Origin: URHD0088 sp041488295
GTDB lineage: Bacteria > Pseudomonadota > Alphaproteobacteria > ATCC43930 > CGMCC-115725
Reading direction: 5' to 3'
DNA length: 64,000 nucleotides
Assembly (NCBI GenBank): GCA_041488295.1
Contig: JBGPOZ010000001.1
Location: forward strand, 9,656-73,655
How positions within the stretch are numbered: position 1 is the first letter of the stretch; the number at the start of each line of letters is the position of its first letter. Shown piece by piece: positions 40,981-50,665 of this stretch. The position numbers and the translations under genes were made by a program. The notes beneath the pieces were generated by a model. That model made no database searches and was not told where the DNA came from. It was given only the letters and a program-made list of their open reading frames with translations.

Positions 40981-43059
40981 TCACCCCGTCCGCAGATAGC
41001 GCACCGCGGCATCGCGCTGAAAGAGATAGAGCAGGACGCGAAGCGCCTCTCCGCGCGGCGATTTGAGCTCGGGATCGCGCGCCAGCACGAGACGCGCGTC
41101 GTCATGCGCCGTCGCCAGCAGCTCGCCATGCACCGCGAGATCGGCGAGGCGTAGCGCCGGCATGCCGCTTTGCTTCGTACCGAGGATCTCGCCGCCGCCG
41201 CGCAGGCGAAGATCTTCCTCGGCGATCCGGAAACCGTCTTCGGTCTCGCGCATCATGCGCAACCGTGCCTTTGCCGTCTCGCCGAGCGGGGGCGCATAGA
41301 GAAGAAGACAGCTCGACGCAAGCGTGCCGCGCCCGATCCGACCGCGAAGTTGATGAAGCTGAGCCAGACCGAAGCGTTCGGCATGCTCGATCACCATGAT
41401 CGTGGCCGCGGCCACATCGACGCCGACCTCGACGACCGTGGTCGCGACCAGGAGATCGACGCTGCCATCCGCGAACTCCGCCATCACGCGATCCTTGTCG
41501 GCGGTTTTCATGCGCCCATGGACGAGCCCGACACGCGCTCCGAAAATCTCCGCGAGGGCGGCATGGCGCGAGGCCGCGGCGGCGAGATCGACCGCCTCGG
41601 AGTCTTCGACGAGCGGACAGATCCAATAGATCTTGGCGCCGCCGTCTAGCGCGCGCCGCACTGCGGCGACGACCTCGTCGAGGCGATCCACGGGAAGGGT
41701 GCGCGTCGCGATCGGTCGGCGTCCCGCCGGCTTTTCGGCGAGGCGAGATGCGTCGAGGTCGCCGTAGGCGGTCATGACCAGGGTGCGCGGAATGGGTGTT
41801 GCAGTCATGACCAATATGTCGACGGCCTCGCCCTTGGCGGCGAGCGCGACGCGCTGCTCGACGCCGAAGCGATGCTGCTCGTCGATGACCGCGAGGGCGA
41901 GATCGCGGAAGGTGACGTCGTCTTGGAAGAGGGCGTGCGTTCCGATGACGATCGATGCCGCGCCGGACGCGATCCGTGCCAAGACGTCCTGCCGTGCACG
42001 GCCCTTCTCGCGGCCGGTCAGAAGCGCAATCTCGATTCCCGCCGGCGCCGCCAATCGTTCAATCGTCGCGAGATGCTGGCGGCACAGAATCTCGGTCGGT
42101 GCCATGAGTGCCGACTGGGCACCGCATTCAGTCACCGCCAGCATTGCCATGAGAGCGACGACGGTCTTGCCGCTGCCGACATCGCCTTGGAGAAGGCGCG
42201 ACATCCGTTGCGGCGCTGCCATGTCGGCAAAAATCTCGGCAAGTGCCTGGTTTTGCGCCGCGGTGAGTCGAAAGGGCAGCTTCTCTTCGACGGCTCGGCG
42301 CAGTCGGCCGTCGCCCGGCAAGGCGCGGCCGGGCAGGCGCCTTGTGTGTGCGCGAACGAGCGCAATCGCGAGCTGGTTGGCGAGCAGCTCGTCATAGGCG
42401 AGGCGCCGGCGCGCCGGAGCCAACGGCGAGAGATCCGCGTCGCTTCCCGGCGAATGCGCTGTCTCGAGCGCCGTCCGCCAATCCACCCAACCCTCGCGCC
42501 TGTGCAGAGCGGGGTCGAGCCATTCCGGAAGCGGTCGTGTCCGCCCCAGCGCCGCGGCGACCGCCTTCTGCACCACGCGGGGCGAGAGACCGGCGGTCAA
42601 GCCATAGACGGGCTCGACCGGCTTCATCTCCGCCTCTTCCTCGGGCGGCACGATGTGGTCGGGATGCGCGATCTGGATCTCGTTGTTGAAATGCTCGACT
42701 TGGCCGCTGACGATCCGTGTCGAGCCGATCGGCAGAAGGCGCTGGAGGTAGTCGCCCTTCGCATGGAAGAAGACGAGGTGGAGGAAGCCCGTCTCGTCGA
42801 TGCAGCGGACGCGATAAGGCCGGTTGCCGTGGCCCGGCAGGTGCTGCTCGACGCGCACGGTGATGGTGGCGACGGCGCCGGGCGGGGCCTCCCTGATCTT
42901 CGGCCTGAAGCGGCGGTCGACGAGCCGTTGCGGCAGATGCCAGAGGAGATCCACGATCGACGGTCCGGCGATCCGCTCGAACAGCTTGGCAAAGCGCGGA
43001 CCGATCCCCGGCAAGCTTGTCACCGGGGCGAATAGCGGAAAAAGGATCTCCGGGCGCAA
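40981..43059 (-). CDS. recG: ATP-dependent DNA helicase RecG
   Basis: A 692-residue RecG, which reverses stalled replication forks and migrates branched DNA. The N-terminal wedge region opens with LFAPVTSLPGIGPRFAKLFE and includes an OB fold (VATITVRVEQHLPG to IVSGQVEHFNNEIQIAHPD). The helicase core has Walker A QGDVGSGKT (near residue 290), the RecG-type box VIDEQHRFGVEQR, TATPIPRTL and the C-terminal HQLRGRIGRG. I chose the TTG at 43059 because GGAGGA (43069-43074 on minus) lies nine bases upstream and the family begins at RPEILFPL; a nearer TTG at 43068 has no spacing. The total length is then as expected. The frame continues upstream without likeness. Confidence 0.93.
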   Translation of the reverse strand: MRPEILFPLFAPVTSLPGIGPRFAKLFERIAGPSIVDLLWHLPQRLVDRRFRPKIREAPPGAVATITVRVEQHLPGHGNRPYRVRCIDETGFLHLVFFHAKGDYLQRLLPIGSTRIVSGQVEHFNNEIQIAHPDHIVPPEEEAEMKPVEPVYGLTAGLSPRVVQKAVAAALGRTRPLPEWLDPALHRREGWVDWRTALETAHSPGSDADLSPLAPARRRLAYDELLANQLAIALVRAHTRRLPGRALPGDGRLRRAVEEKLPFRLTAAQNQALAEIFADMAAPQRMSRLLQGDVGSGKTVVALMAMLAVTECGAQSALMAPTEILCRQHLATIERLAAPAGIEIALLTGREKGRARQDVLARIASGAASIVIGTHALFQDDVTFRDLALAVIDEQHRFGVEQRVALAAKGEAVDILVMTATPIPRTLVMTAYGDLDASRLAEKPAGRRPIATRTLPVDRLDEVVAAVRRALDGGAKIYWICPLVEDSEAVDLAAAASRHAALAEIFGARVGLVHGRMKTADKDRVMAEFADGSVDLLVATTVVEVGVDVAAATIMVIEHAERFGLAQLHQLRGRIGRGTLASSCLLLYAPPLGETAKARLRMMRETEDGFRIAEEDLRLRGGGEILGTKQSGMPALRLADLAVHGELLATAHDDARLVLARDPELKSPRGEALRVLLYLFQRDAAVRYLRTG

Positions 43060-43120
43060 GTGCTTCAATCCTCCGCGCCGAGGCGGTGTGCAGTCCACAC
43101 GCGAAACCTGGTGCTCACGG

Positions 43121-44089
43121 TCATTGTTGCGGCGCGACGCCCCAATCCGGATGTCCCGCCGGATCGGCATCCCAGAACACGATCCGATCGAAATAGATCG
43201 TCTGCCGCTCGGCGCGCCAGTCGCGATAGATGCCAAAGCGCGGCTGCGCATCGATGAAGGGGTGGCCGTCGCGGCGAGTGCCATGTTCGGGATCGCCCAT
43301 CGGCCCCCGATAGGATCCGCAATGCCGGCCGTCAAGCCAGAGATCGGCGCGGCCGCTGTCGTCCTGCGCAGGGAAGAGCCGCACATTCACCACATGCCAG
43401 GTCTCGCGCGGCAGGTCGTCGATGACGCAGAATTGCGTGCGCCGCACGGTGGGTGGCTCGGCGCAGGCGGCGCCTGCGGCGACCTGCGCGAAAAAGCGCA
43501 CCCCTTGGCCGACCGGGCGCGCCTCGATCTTGAAGAACGGGCTGGCGCTGCAATCCGCGCCATTCCTCGCTGAATTCTGCTTGATCTGGTGGATGACGGT
43601 GCGGCAGGGCGGGCGGTCCGCCAGGGGAACGTCGCGCGGCCAATCCGCCGGGGCCTTGAAGGCAAAGCGATACCAGACGGGCACCCCGAATTTGACCAGC
43701 TCACGGGATTTCACTTGAATCTCGGCCCGTTCGGTCGGCGCAATGCCGCCGGGCTCAGCCTCGATCTCGGCCGCCCGGGAGCCGTGGGCATCGCAGACGT
43801 AGCGCTTCGCCGAGAGCGCTGCGGGGGATGCACCGTCGAGCGCATCGCCTTCCTCGACAGCGATGCGACCGACGGTCCTGCCGATCGGATCGGCGACGAT
43901 GCCGACGCGCAGTGCCCACAGCTTCGCGTCGAGTCCCTTGGAGATGCCCCATTTTCCGAGCAGCGCCGACGGCGTATCTGCACTTTCCGCGAAGTCTTCG
44001 ATGAAGACGGGTTGCGGCGGTGCTGGAGCCGCTTGTGCGGTTGCCGGTGCAAGCGCAGCGAGAAGGATGAGTCTGAGTGCGGTCATCAT
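43121..44089 (-). CDS. Secreted polysaccharide lyase-like (heparin lyase I type) protein
   Basis: A 322-residue exported protein. A signal peptide (MTALRLILLAALAPATAQAA) is followed by a beta-jelly-roll-like domain. Its conserved-looking segments are ERAEIQVKSRELVKFG, VWYRFAFKAPADWPRD, VIHQIKQNSARNGADC, FKIEARPVGQGVRFF and, near the end, RFGIYRDWRAERQTIYFDRI. The pattern of R-A-E-I, W-Y-x-F and G-I-Y-R resembles polysaccharide lyases of the heparin lyase I/PL20 group, which cleave uronic-acid glycans. I cannot assign a substrate or prove catalysis. Two adjacent ATGs exist and I used the first. It sits between recG and sdhE, where these two are often neighbours in related genomes. Confidence 0.55.
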   Translation of the reverse strand: MMTALRLILLAALAPATAQAAPAPPQPVFIEDFAESADTPSALLGKWGISKGLDAKLWALRVGIVADPIGRTVGRIAVEEGDALDGASPAALSAKRYVCDAHGSRAAEIEAEPGGIAPTERAEIQVKSRELVKFGVPVWYRFAFKAPADWPRDVPLADRPPCRTVIHQIKQNSARNGADCSASPFFKIEARPVGQGVRFFAQVAAGAACAEPPTVRRTQFCVIDDLPRETWHVVNVRLFPAQDDSGRADLWLDGRHCGSYRGPMGDPEHGTRRDGHPFIDAQPRFGIYRDWRAERQTIYFDRIVFWDADPAGHPDWGVAPQQ

Positions 44090-44214
44090 GGACACTGTAG
44101 CTTGAGCCCGAGGCCACATCGTCCCAAATGACGCCAGCGATGATCGCGCATGACGCCACGACCATATCGTGCTTTTCTCCGCGAGAGCCAGTGCGAAACC
44201 GTGAGCGAAAGACC

Positions 44215-44487
44215 GTGTCTGATCCAGTCGAAATCCGCCGCAAGCGGCTTCTTTTTCGAAGCTGGCACCGCGGCACGAAGGAAACCGATCTGCTGCTCGG
44301 CTCGTTTGCCGAACGTCACCTTTCCACCTTTTCGGAAGTTCAGCTTGACCGCTACGAGGCCTTGCTCGAAAACGACGATGGACGGCTCTACGACTGGATC
44401 ACCGGTCGGTCGCCGCCGCCACCCGAACAGGACCATGACGTGATGCGCCTCTTGCGCGACTTTCGGTATCGAGCCAGGCCCGCGTGA
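44215..44487 (+). CDS. sdhE: FAD assembly factor SdhE
   Basis: A 90-residue SdhE (Sdh5/YgfY, DUF339), the chaperone that helps attach FAD covalently to succinate dehydrogenase SdhA. The signature RRKRLLFRSWHRGTKETDLLLG contains the flavinylation motif R19-G20-x-x-E23. The rest (FSEVQLDRYEALLENDDGRLYDWITG) follows the five-helix family pattern. The GTG at 44215 is preferred over upstream in-frame starts because the family begins a few residues before the RRKRL block. It ends in a GTGA overlap with mfd, a linkage often seen in alphaproteobacteria. Confidence 0.9.
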   Translation: MSDPVEIRRKRLLFRSWHRGTKETDLLLGSFAERHLSTFSEVQLDRYEALLENDDGRLYDWITGRSPPPPEQDHDVMRLLRDFRYRARPA

Positions 44488-47400
44488 CCGTTCGCGATGA
44501 GGTTGCGCTTGCCGGTGCGGCGCTGCCGGCGCTCCGCGCTCCTAGCCGCATCACGATCTCAGGTGCGCCTGAAGGGCATGACGCGTTCATCCTGGGCCGG
44601 CTCGTTAGTGACGGAGCGGCCTCGGACATTTTGCATGTCTGTCGCGACGACGGACGCATGGCACGCACGGCGTCAGCGCTCGCCTTCTACGCCCCCGCAG
44701 TCGAAATCCTGACGCTTCCAGCGTGGGATTGCCTACCCTACGACCGCGCGTCGCCCAATACCGAGATTGTCAGCCGCCGGGTCGATACCTTGACGCGCCT
44801 TGCCGATGCGGCGGAGACGAAGACGGCCGGTCGCCGCATCGTCCTCACCACCGTCAACGCGCTGATGCAGCGGGTCCCGCAGCGCAGCCTCTTTCGCGGC
44901 CGCGTGCTCCGCCTCGCGCGCGGCGGGCGCATCGCGACCGAACGGCTGCTGGCGTTTCTTGCGCAGAATGGCTACCAGCGCACCGAGACGGTGCGCGAGG
45001 CCGGTGAGTTCGCCGTGCGCGGCGGCATCGTCGACCTCTTTCCCTCGGGCGAGGCCGAGCCCTTGCGCCTCGATTTCTTCGGCGACACGCTGGACGGAAT
45101 CCGCAGTTTCGATCCGCTGACGCAGCGCTCGACCGGCAAGCGCGACGCCATTGCGTTGAAGCCGATGAGCGAGGTCTTGCTCGACGAGCGGGCCGTGCAC
45201 CGTTTTCGCACGCGCTACCGCGAGCAGTTCGGCACCGTTGCCGACGACGATCCGCTCTATGAGGCGGTAAGTGCCGGCCGCCGTTACATCGGTATGGAGC
45301 ACTGGCTGCCGCTTTATTACGAAGAACTCGAGACGATCTTCGACTATCTGCCCAGCGCCGCGGTGACGCTCGATTACCAGGCCCTCGACGTGCGCGACGT
45401 GCGTCTCGCGACCATTGCAGATTTCTACTCCACGCGCAAAAACGTGACCCCTGCGGCACGCGGGATCGCTCCCGTCTATCGCCCGGTGCGGCCGGAGCAG
45501 CTTTACCTCGACGACAAGGAATGGGATGCGGCGCTTGGCGCGCGGGCCGTCGCCTCTTTCACGCCTTTCGCTGCGCCCGAGGGTACGCTTCACGCTTTCG
45601 ATGCCGGTGCACGACCGTCACGCAACTTCGCCGAAGCCCGCGCCAACCCGAAGACGAACGTCTTCGATGTCGTCCGCGATCACATCGAATCCGAGCAGGC
45701 ACGCGGAATACGCGTCGCTGTTGCGGCGTTCAGCGCCGGGTCGGCAGATCGCCTGACGACGGTTCTGCGCGATCACGGCGTCGCCGCGGTGCAACGCGTC
45801 GAGGGCTGGGCGGCGCTTCTGGAGCTGCCGCCACTTGCCGTCGGGCTCGTCGTGCTCGGCCTCGAGCACGGCTATGCCTTTGGCGATCTCGTCATCATCA
45901 GCGAGCAGGACATTTTGGGCGACCGCCTCGCGCGGCCGCCGAAACGGCGGCAGAGCTTCGATAAATTCATCGCCGAGGTCTCGAACCTGACGCCGGGCGA
46001 CCTCGTCGTCCATGCCGAGCACGGCATCGGCCGTTACGACGGGCTCGTCACCCTCGAGGTCAGCGGCGCTCCGCACGATTGCCTGCGCCTCGTCTATACG
46101 GGTGACGACAAGCTATTCGTGCCGGTCGAGAACATCGAGGTGCTCTCGCGCTTCGGTTCCGAGGATGCCAATGTCCAGCTCGACAGGCTGGGCGGCGTCG
46201 CTTGGCAATCGCGCAAGGCACGCGTCAAGAAGCGCATTCTTGAGATCGCACAGGATCTGATCGCCGTAGCCGCCGAGCGCCAGCTCCGTCAGGGCGAGGC
46301 GATGCCTGCGCCTGAGGGGCTCTACGAGGAGTTCGCCGCGCGTTTTCCCTATCCCGAGACGGACGACCAGCTTCGCGCGATCGAGGAGACCTTGTCCGAC
46401 ATGGCTTCCGGCAAGCCGATGGACCGCCTCATCTGCGGCGATGTCGGTTTCGGCAAGACGGAAGTGGCGCTGCGCGCCGCCTTCGTCGCAGCGATGACGG
46501 GAACGCAGGTGGCGGTCATCGTGCCGACGACCCTGCTGGCGCGGCAGCATTACCGCACCTTCACCGAGCGCTTTGCGGGTCTCCCGGTCCGCGTGGGACA
46601 ACTCTCGCGCCTTGTCGGCACGAAGGAAGCGACAGAGCTGAAGAGCGAGCTCGCCGAGGGCCGGATCGACATCGTCGTCGGCACGCATGCCCTGCTCGGC
46701 AAGGGCGTCAGGTTCAAGAACCTCGGCCTCCTCGTCATCGACGAGGAACAGCATTTCGGCGTGAAGCAAAAAGAAAAGCTGAAGCAGCTGAAGAGCAGCG
46801 TCCACGTCCTGACGCTGACTGCGACGCCGATCCCGCGCACGCTTCAACTGGCGCTGTCGGGCGTGCGCGAAATGAGCATCATCGCGACGCCTCCGGTCGA
46901 CCGCCTCGCCGTCCGCACCTTCGTTATGCCCTATGACGGCGTCGTGCTGCGCGAGGCGATCATCCGCGAGCATCATCGCGGCGGGCAGATCTTCTACGTC
47001 GCACCGCGCATCAGCGACATCGACGATTTGCGTGAGCAACTGACGCAGCTCGTCCCCGAGATCAAGATCGCGGTCGCGCATGGTCGCATGGGCCCGAACG
47101 AGCTCGAGGCGGTGATGGGCGCCTTCGATGAGCGGAGCTTCGATCTGCTGCTGTCGACCAACATCATCGAATCGGGGCTCGACATGCCGTCTGCGAATAC
47201 GATGGTGATCCATCGCGCGGACATGTTCGGCCTATCGCAGCTCTATCAGCTCCGTGGCCGCATCGGCCGCGGCAAGGTGCGGGCATACGCCTATCTGACG
47301 TTGCCCACCGGCAAGGCGCTCAGCGAGACGGCGCAGCGGCGGCTCGAAGTGATGCAGACCCTCGACACGCTCGGCGCCGGCTTCACTCTGGCGAGCCACG

Positions 47401-48083
47401 ATCTCGACATCCGAGGTGCCGGCAATCTGCTCGGCGAGGAACAATCGGGCCATGTCCGCGAGGTCGGCATCGAGCTCTACCAGCATATGCTCGAAGAAGC
47501 CGTGGCGGCGGCACGCAGCGGTCCGGGCGCGCTTGGGGAGGCGGTGCCGGAGGAGTGGACGCCGCAGATCACGATCGGGACGCCCGTTCTTATCCCCGAG
47601 GCGTATGTCGCCGATCTCGGCGTGCGGCTCGGTCTCTACCGCCGCATCGCAAGCCTCGTCGACCGACGCGAGCTCGACGCCTTCGCCGCCGAGCTCGTCG
47701 ACCGCTTCGGCTCGCTCCCCGCCGAGGTCGACAACCTCCTCGAGATCATCGCCATCAAGCGGCTCTGCCGCGACGCCGGGATCGAGAAGGTCGACGCCGG
47801 GCCCAAGGGCGCCGTCATCACCTTCCGCGGAAATCGTTTCGCCAACCCCGCGGGGCTCGTCGATTTCATCCAGAAGCAGGTCGGGACGGCGAAGCTGCGG
47901 CCCGATCAGAAGCTCGTCTTCATCCGCGGTTGGGAAGAGACGAAAGAACGTGTCGTCGGCGTCAATCGCCTGCTGCAGGCACTGACGACGATCGCGGGGG
48001 TAGGGGCGGCCGGCAACGGGGCGGCGATGCCGCCGCCGCCGAGCGATCTGGTGAAGCGCGCGGCCGCAGGCGAGCGGCGGTAG
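44484..48083 (+). CDS. mfd: Transcription-repair coupling factor Mfd
   Basis: A 1199-residue Mfd, which pushes stalled RNA polymerase off damaged DNA and recruits UvrA. The UvrB-like N-terminal module covers about the first 400 residues (DCLPYDRASPNTEIVSRR, GEFAVRGGIVDLFP). The CarD-like RNA polymerase-binding domain opens near 500 with LTPGDLVVHAEHGIGRYDGL. The helicase core has Walker A CGDVGFGKTE near residue 650, box II VIDEEQHFGVKQKE, TATPIPRTL and YQLRGRIGRG. The C-terminal TRCF domain follows (GVRLGLYRRIASL, FGSLPAEVDNLLEI). GTG start in overlap with sdhE. The length (1150-1200) is typical. Confidence 0.96.
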   Translation: MTVRDEVALAGAALPALRAPSRITISGAPEGHDAFILGRLVSDGAASDILHVCRDDGRMARTASALAFYAPAVEILTLPAWDCLPYDRASPNTEIVSRRVDTLTRLADAAETKTAGRRIVLTTVNALMQRVPQRSLFRGRVLRLARGGRIATERLLAFLAQNGYQRTETVREAGEFAVRGGIVDLFPSGEAEPLRLDFFGDTLDGIRSFDPLTQRSTGKRDAIALKPMSEVLLDERAVHRFRTRYREQFGTVADDDPLYEAVSAGRRYIGMEHWLPLYYEELETIFDYLPSAAVTLDYQALDVRDVRLATIADFYSTRKNVTPAARGIAPVYRPVRPEQLYLDDKEWDAALGARAVASFTPFAAPEGTLHAFDAGARPSRNFAEARANPKTNVFDVVRDHIESEQARGIRVAVAAFSAGSADRLTTVLRDHGVAAVQRVEGWAALLELPPLAVGLVVLGLEHGYAFGDLVIISEQDILGDRLARPPKRRQSFDKFIAEVSNLTPGDLVVHAEHGIGRYDGLVTLEVSGAPHDCLRLVYTGDDKLFVPVENIEVLSRFGSEDANVQLDRLGGVAWQSRKARVKKRILEIAQDLIAVAAERQLRQGEAMPAPEGLYEEFAARFPYPETDDQLRAIEETLSDMASGKPMDRLICGDVGFGKTEVALRAAFVAAMTGTQVAVIVPTTLLARQHYRTFTERFAGLPVRVGQLSRLVGTKEATELKSELAEGRIDIVVGTHALLGKGVRFKNLGLLVIDEEQHFGVKQKEKLKQLKSSVHVLTLTATPIPRTLQLALSGVREMSIIATPPVDRLAVRTFVMPYDGVVLREAIIREHHRGGQIFYVAPRISDIDDLREQLTQLVPEIKIAVAHGRMGPNELEAVMGAFDERSFDLLLSTNIIESGLDMPSANTMVIHRADMFGLSQLYQLRGRIGRGKVRAYAYLTLPTGKALSETAQRRLEVMQTLDTLGAGFTLASHDLDIRGAGNLLGEEQSGHVREVGIELYQHMLEEAVAAARSGPGALGEAVPEEWTPQITIGTPVLIPEAYVADLGVRLGLYRRIASLVDRRELDAFAAELVDRFGSLPAEVDNLLEIIAIKRLCRDAGIEKVDAGPKGAVITFRGNRFANPAGLVDFIQKQVGTAKLRPDQKLVFIRGWEETKERVVGVNRLLQALTTIAGVGAAGNGAAMPPPPSDLVKRAAAGERR

Positions 48084-48118
48084 CATCTCTTTGCTCGAGC
48101 CCTTCGACCCGGCTGTGT

Positions 48119-48763
48119 CTACTCCACCGGCTGCACCGCTGCGTTCTGCGCCAGGTCGAAGAGCGGGAAAAAGAATTCCGGCTCCTGCGCGCCGGAGATC
48201 GCATAGCCGCCATCGACGATGAAGCAGGGCACGCCGGAGATGCCGAGGCGCCGCGCGCTGCGGTCCTCGGTCAAGACTTCCTCGACCGCGGCCTCGCCGC
48301 CGAGCCAGCGCGATACCTCGGCGCGCTCGTAGCCGGTTTCGGCAGCGACGTCGGCAAGCGTCGCCGGATCGCCGATGTCGCGGCCCTGCTCGAAATAAGC
48401 GCTGAACAGCGCCTCGACCATCGGATCGGCGTCGCCCTGCATCGTCGCGTATCGGATGAGGCGATGGGCGTCGCGTGAATTGGGCGTGCGGCGGATGCGC
48501 TCGAAGGCGAAGGCAATGTTCTCGCCGGCGCCGGCTTCGGCAATGGCGGAATAAATCCGCGTCGCATGCGCGGCACTGCCGAATTTCGCATTGAGGTAGG
48601 CCTCGCGCGGCATCCCGCCGTCCGGCATGTCTGGATTGAGTTGAAAAGCCCGCCAAGTCATCGAAACTGAGAGATCCGGACGTTGCACCAAAGCCCGGCC
48701 GAGGCGCCGTTTGCCGATGAAGCACCAGGGGCAGATCACATCCGAGACGATATCGATTTGCAT
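48119..48763 (-). CDS. DsbA family oxidoreductase (FrnE-like)
   Basis: A 214-residue thioredoxin-fold protein of the FrnE/2-hydroxychromene-2-carboxylate isomerase-related DsbA group. The active site is C11-P-W-C14 in VSDVICPWCFIGKRRL, and the cis-proline loop is ISGVPCFIVDGGYAISGAQ. WRAFQLNPDMPDGG and the helical insertion are family features. It lacks a signal peptide, so it works in the cytosol, probably as a thiol-disulfide oxidoreductase in stress conditions. It converges with mfd, 35 bp apart, and is divergent from the acyl-CoA synthetase. Confidence 0.87.
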   Translation of the reverse strand: MQIDIVSDVICPWCFIGKRRLGRALVQRPDLSVSMTWRAFQLNPDMPDGGMPREAYLNAKFGSAAHATRIYSAIAEAGAGENIAFAFERIRRTPNSRDAHRLIRYATMQGDADPMVEALFSAYFEQGRDIGDPATLADVAAETGYERAEVSRWLGGEAAVEEVLTEDRSARRLGISGVPCFIVDGGYAISGAQEPEFFFPLFDLAQNAAVQPVE

Positions 48764-48945
48764 GCCGCCCTCCAGTGGCGCCGGCTCCTCCGCCGATGAA
48801 ATGGCCGATCGTGGTCGGCGGGCATAGATGATCGCAGATTATCTTCAAAGTGGCGAGACGCGGCAATGCCTCGGACCCCCTCGGCTTGACCCGTGCGGTG
48901 GGCGAGAGGAGGATCGGCGCACCGGGCCGCCGGCGGAGACACGAG

Positions 48946-50592
48946 ATGGAAGAAACGAACCCTTTGAGCAACTTCGATGCCGGCCATATGCAACGACAGG
49001 CGGCCAACTGTGCGGCACTTTCGCCGCTCTCCTATCTGCCGCGCGCGGCGGCGATCGACCCGGCGAAGACCGCGGTCATTCACGGGCCCACTCGCACCAG
49101 CTACGGCGCGCTCTACACGCGCTGTCGGCGCCTCGCCGATGCGCTGCGCCGACGCGGCATCGGCGGTGGCGACGCGGTCGCCATCATGGCGCCCAACATT
49201 CCGGCGTTGCTCGAGGCGCATTATGGGGTGCCGATGGCCGGCGGCGTCCTCAACGCGCTCAATTATCGTCTCGATGCCCGCGCGATCGCCTTCATTCTCG
49301 AGCATGGCGGCGCCAAACTCGTCCTCGTCGACGGCGAATTCGCGGGGACGATGCGCGAGGCCTTGGCGCTTCTTGCGCGGCCCCCTGCGGCGATCGACAT
49401 CGTCGATGCGCTTCACGAAGGAAAGGAGCGCATCGGCGAGATGGACTACGAGGCGTTCCTCGCAACTGGCGATGCCGAGGCCCCGTGGACCATGCCCAGG
49501 GATGAATGGCAGGCGATCGCGCTCAATTACACCTCCGGCACGACCGGCAATCCCAAGGGCGTCGTCCTCCATCACCGGGGCGCCTATCTCAACGCGCTCG
49601 GCAATGCGATCGCCTTCGGACTCTCGGCGCAGACGGTCTATCTCTGGACACTGCCGATGTTCCACTGCAACGGCTGGACCTATAGCTGGGCGGTGACGGC
49701 GGCGCTCGGGACTCATGTCTGTTTGCGGCGCGTCGAGCCCGCCGCGATCTTCTCGGCGATCGCGGAGCACGGCGTCACCCATCTGTGCGGTGCGCCCATC
49801 GTCCTCAACATGCTGGTTCACGCGCCGGAGGGCGCAAGGTGCAAATTTCCGCAGATCGTCGAAGTCGCGACCGGGGGCGCGGCACCGCCTTCGACGATCA
49901 TCGCCAACATGGAGCGCATGGGCTTTCGCGTGACGCACCTCTATGGCCTTACCGAATCCTATGGTCCGGCGGCTCTGTGCGAGTGGCAGGCGGAGTGGCA
50001 GGACCTGCCGCTCGATGAGCGTTCCGCTTTCATGGCGCGGCAAGGGGTGCGTTACCCGACGCTCGATGGCGCGCGGGTGGTCGATCCCACAACCATGCGC
50101 GACGTGCCGAGCGACGGCTCGTCGATCGGCGAGCTCATGCTGCGCGGCAATACTGTGATGAAGGGATATTTGAAGAATCCGGCGGCGACGGAAGAGGCGT
50201 TCGCCGGCGGGTGGTATCACACCGGTGACCTCGCCGTCCGCCATTCTGACGGCTATGTCGAAATCAAGGACCGCGCGAAGGACATCATCATCTCGGGTGG
50301 CGAAAATATCTCTTCGCTCGAGATCGAGGAGGTGCTCTATCGGCATCCGCAGATCTTCGAAGCCGCGGTCGTCGCTCGGCCCGACGCAAAATGGGGCGAG
50401 AGCCCGTGCGCTTTCGTCACGGTAAAGCCGGGCGGTGAGCCGCCCTCGGCGGCCGAGATCATCGCCTGGTGCCGAGCGCATCTTGCCCATTTCAAGGCAC
50501 CGAAGACGGTGGTGTTCGGACCGCTCCCAAAGACCTCGACCGGCAAAATTCAGAAATTCTCCCTCCGCGCGCAGGCACGAACCCTCTCTTGA
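48946..50592 (+). CDS. Acyl-CoA synthetase (AMP-forming)
   Basis: A 548-residue member of the ANL superfamily that activates a carboxylic acid to its CoA thioester through an acyl-adenylate. The P-loop is LNYTSGTTGNPKG, followed by the LPMFHCNGWTYSW and THLYGLTESYGPA motifs, the hinge block WYHTGDLAVRHSDGYVEIKDR, IISGGENISSLEIEE and the catalytic lysine region LPKTSTGKIQKF. The FHCNGW motif and overall pattern place it with medium-chain and DmdB-like (3-methylmercaptopropionyl-CoA) ligases, but substrate specificity is not readable. The ATG at 48946 follows a GGCGGAG. The frame upstream has no family likeness. Confidence 0.88.
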   Translation: MEETNPLSNFDAGHMQRQAANCAALSPLSYLPRAAAIDPAKTAVIHGPTRTSYGALYTRCRRLADALRRRGIGGGDAVAIMAPNIPALLEAHYGVPMAGGVLNALNYRLDARAIAFILEHGGAKLVLVDGEFAGTMREALALLARPPAAIDIVDALHEGKERIGEMDYEAFLATGDAEAPWTMPRDEWQAIALNYTSGTTGNPKGVVLHHRGAYLNALGNAIAFGLSAQTVYLWTLPMFHCNGWTYSWAVTAALGTHVCLRRVEPAAIFSAIAEHGVTHLCGAPIVLNMLVHAPEGARCKFPQIVEVATGGAAPPSTIIANMERMGFRVTHLYGLTESYGPAALCEWQAEWQDLPLDERSAFMARQGVRYPTLDGARVVDPTTMRDVPSDGSSIGELMLRGNTVMKGYLKNPAATEEAFAGGWYHTGDLAVRHSDGYVEIKDRAKDIIISGGENISSLEIEEVLYRHPQIFEAAVVARPDAKWGESPCAFVTVKPGGEPPSAAEIIAWCRAHLAHFKAPKTVVFGPLPKTSTGKIQKFSLRAQARTLS

Positions 50593-50665
50593 CCCGTCCT
50601 AAGTTCTGGTTCGGCCTTCGGCGCTTGCTCGAATTAACCATGGCGTAACCAGCGTCCACTATACG

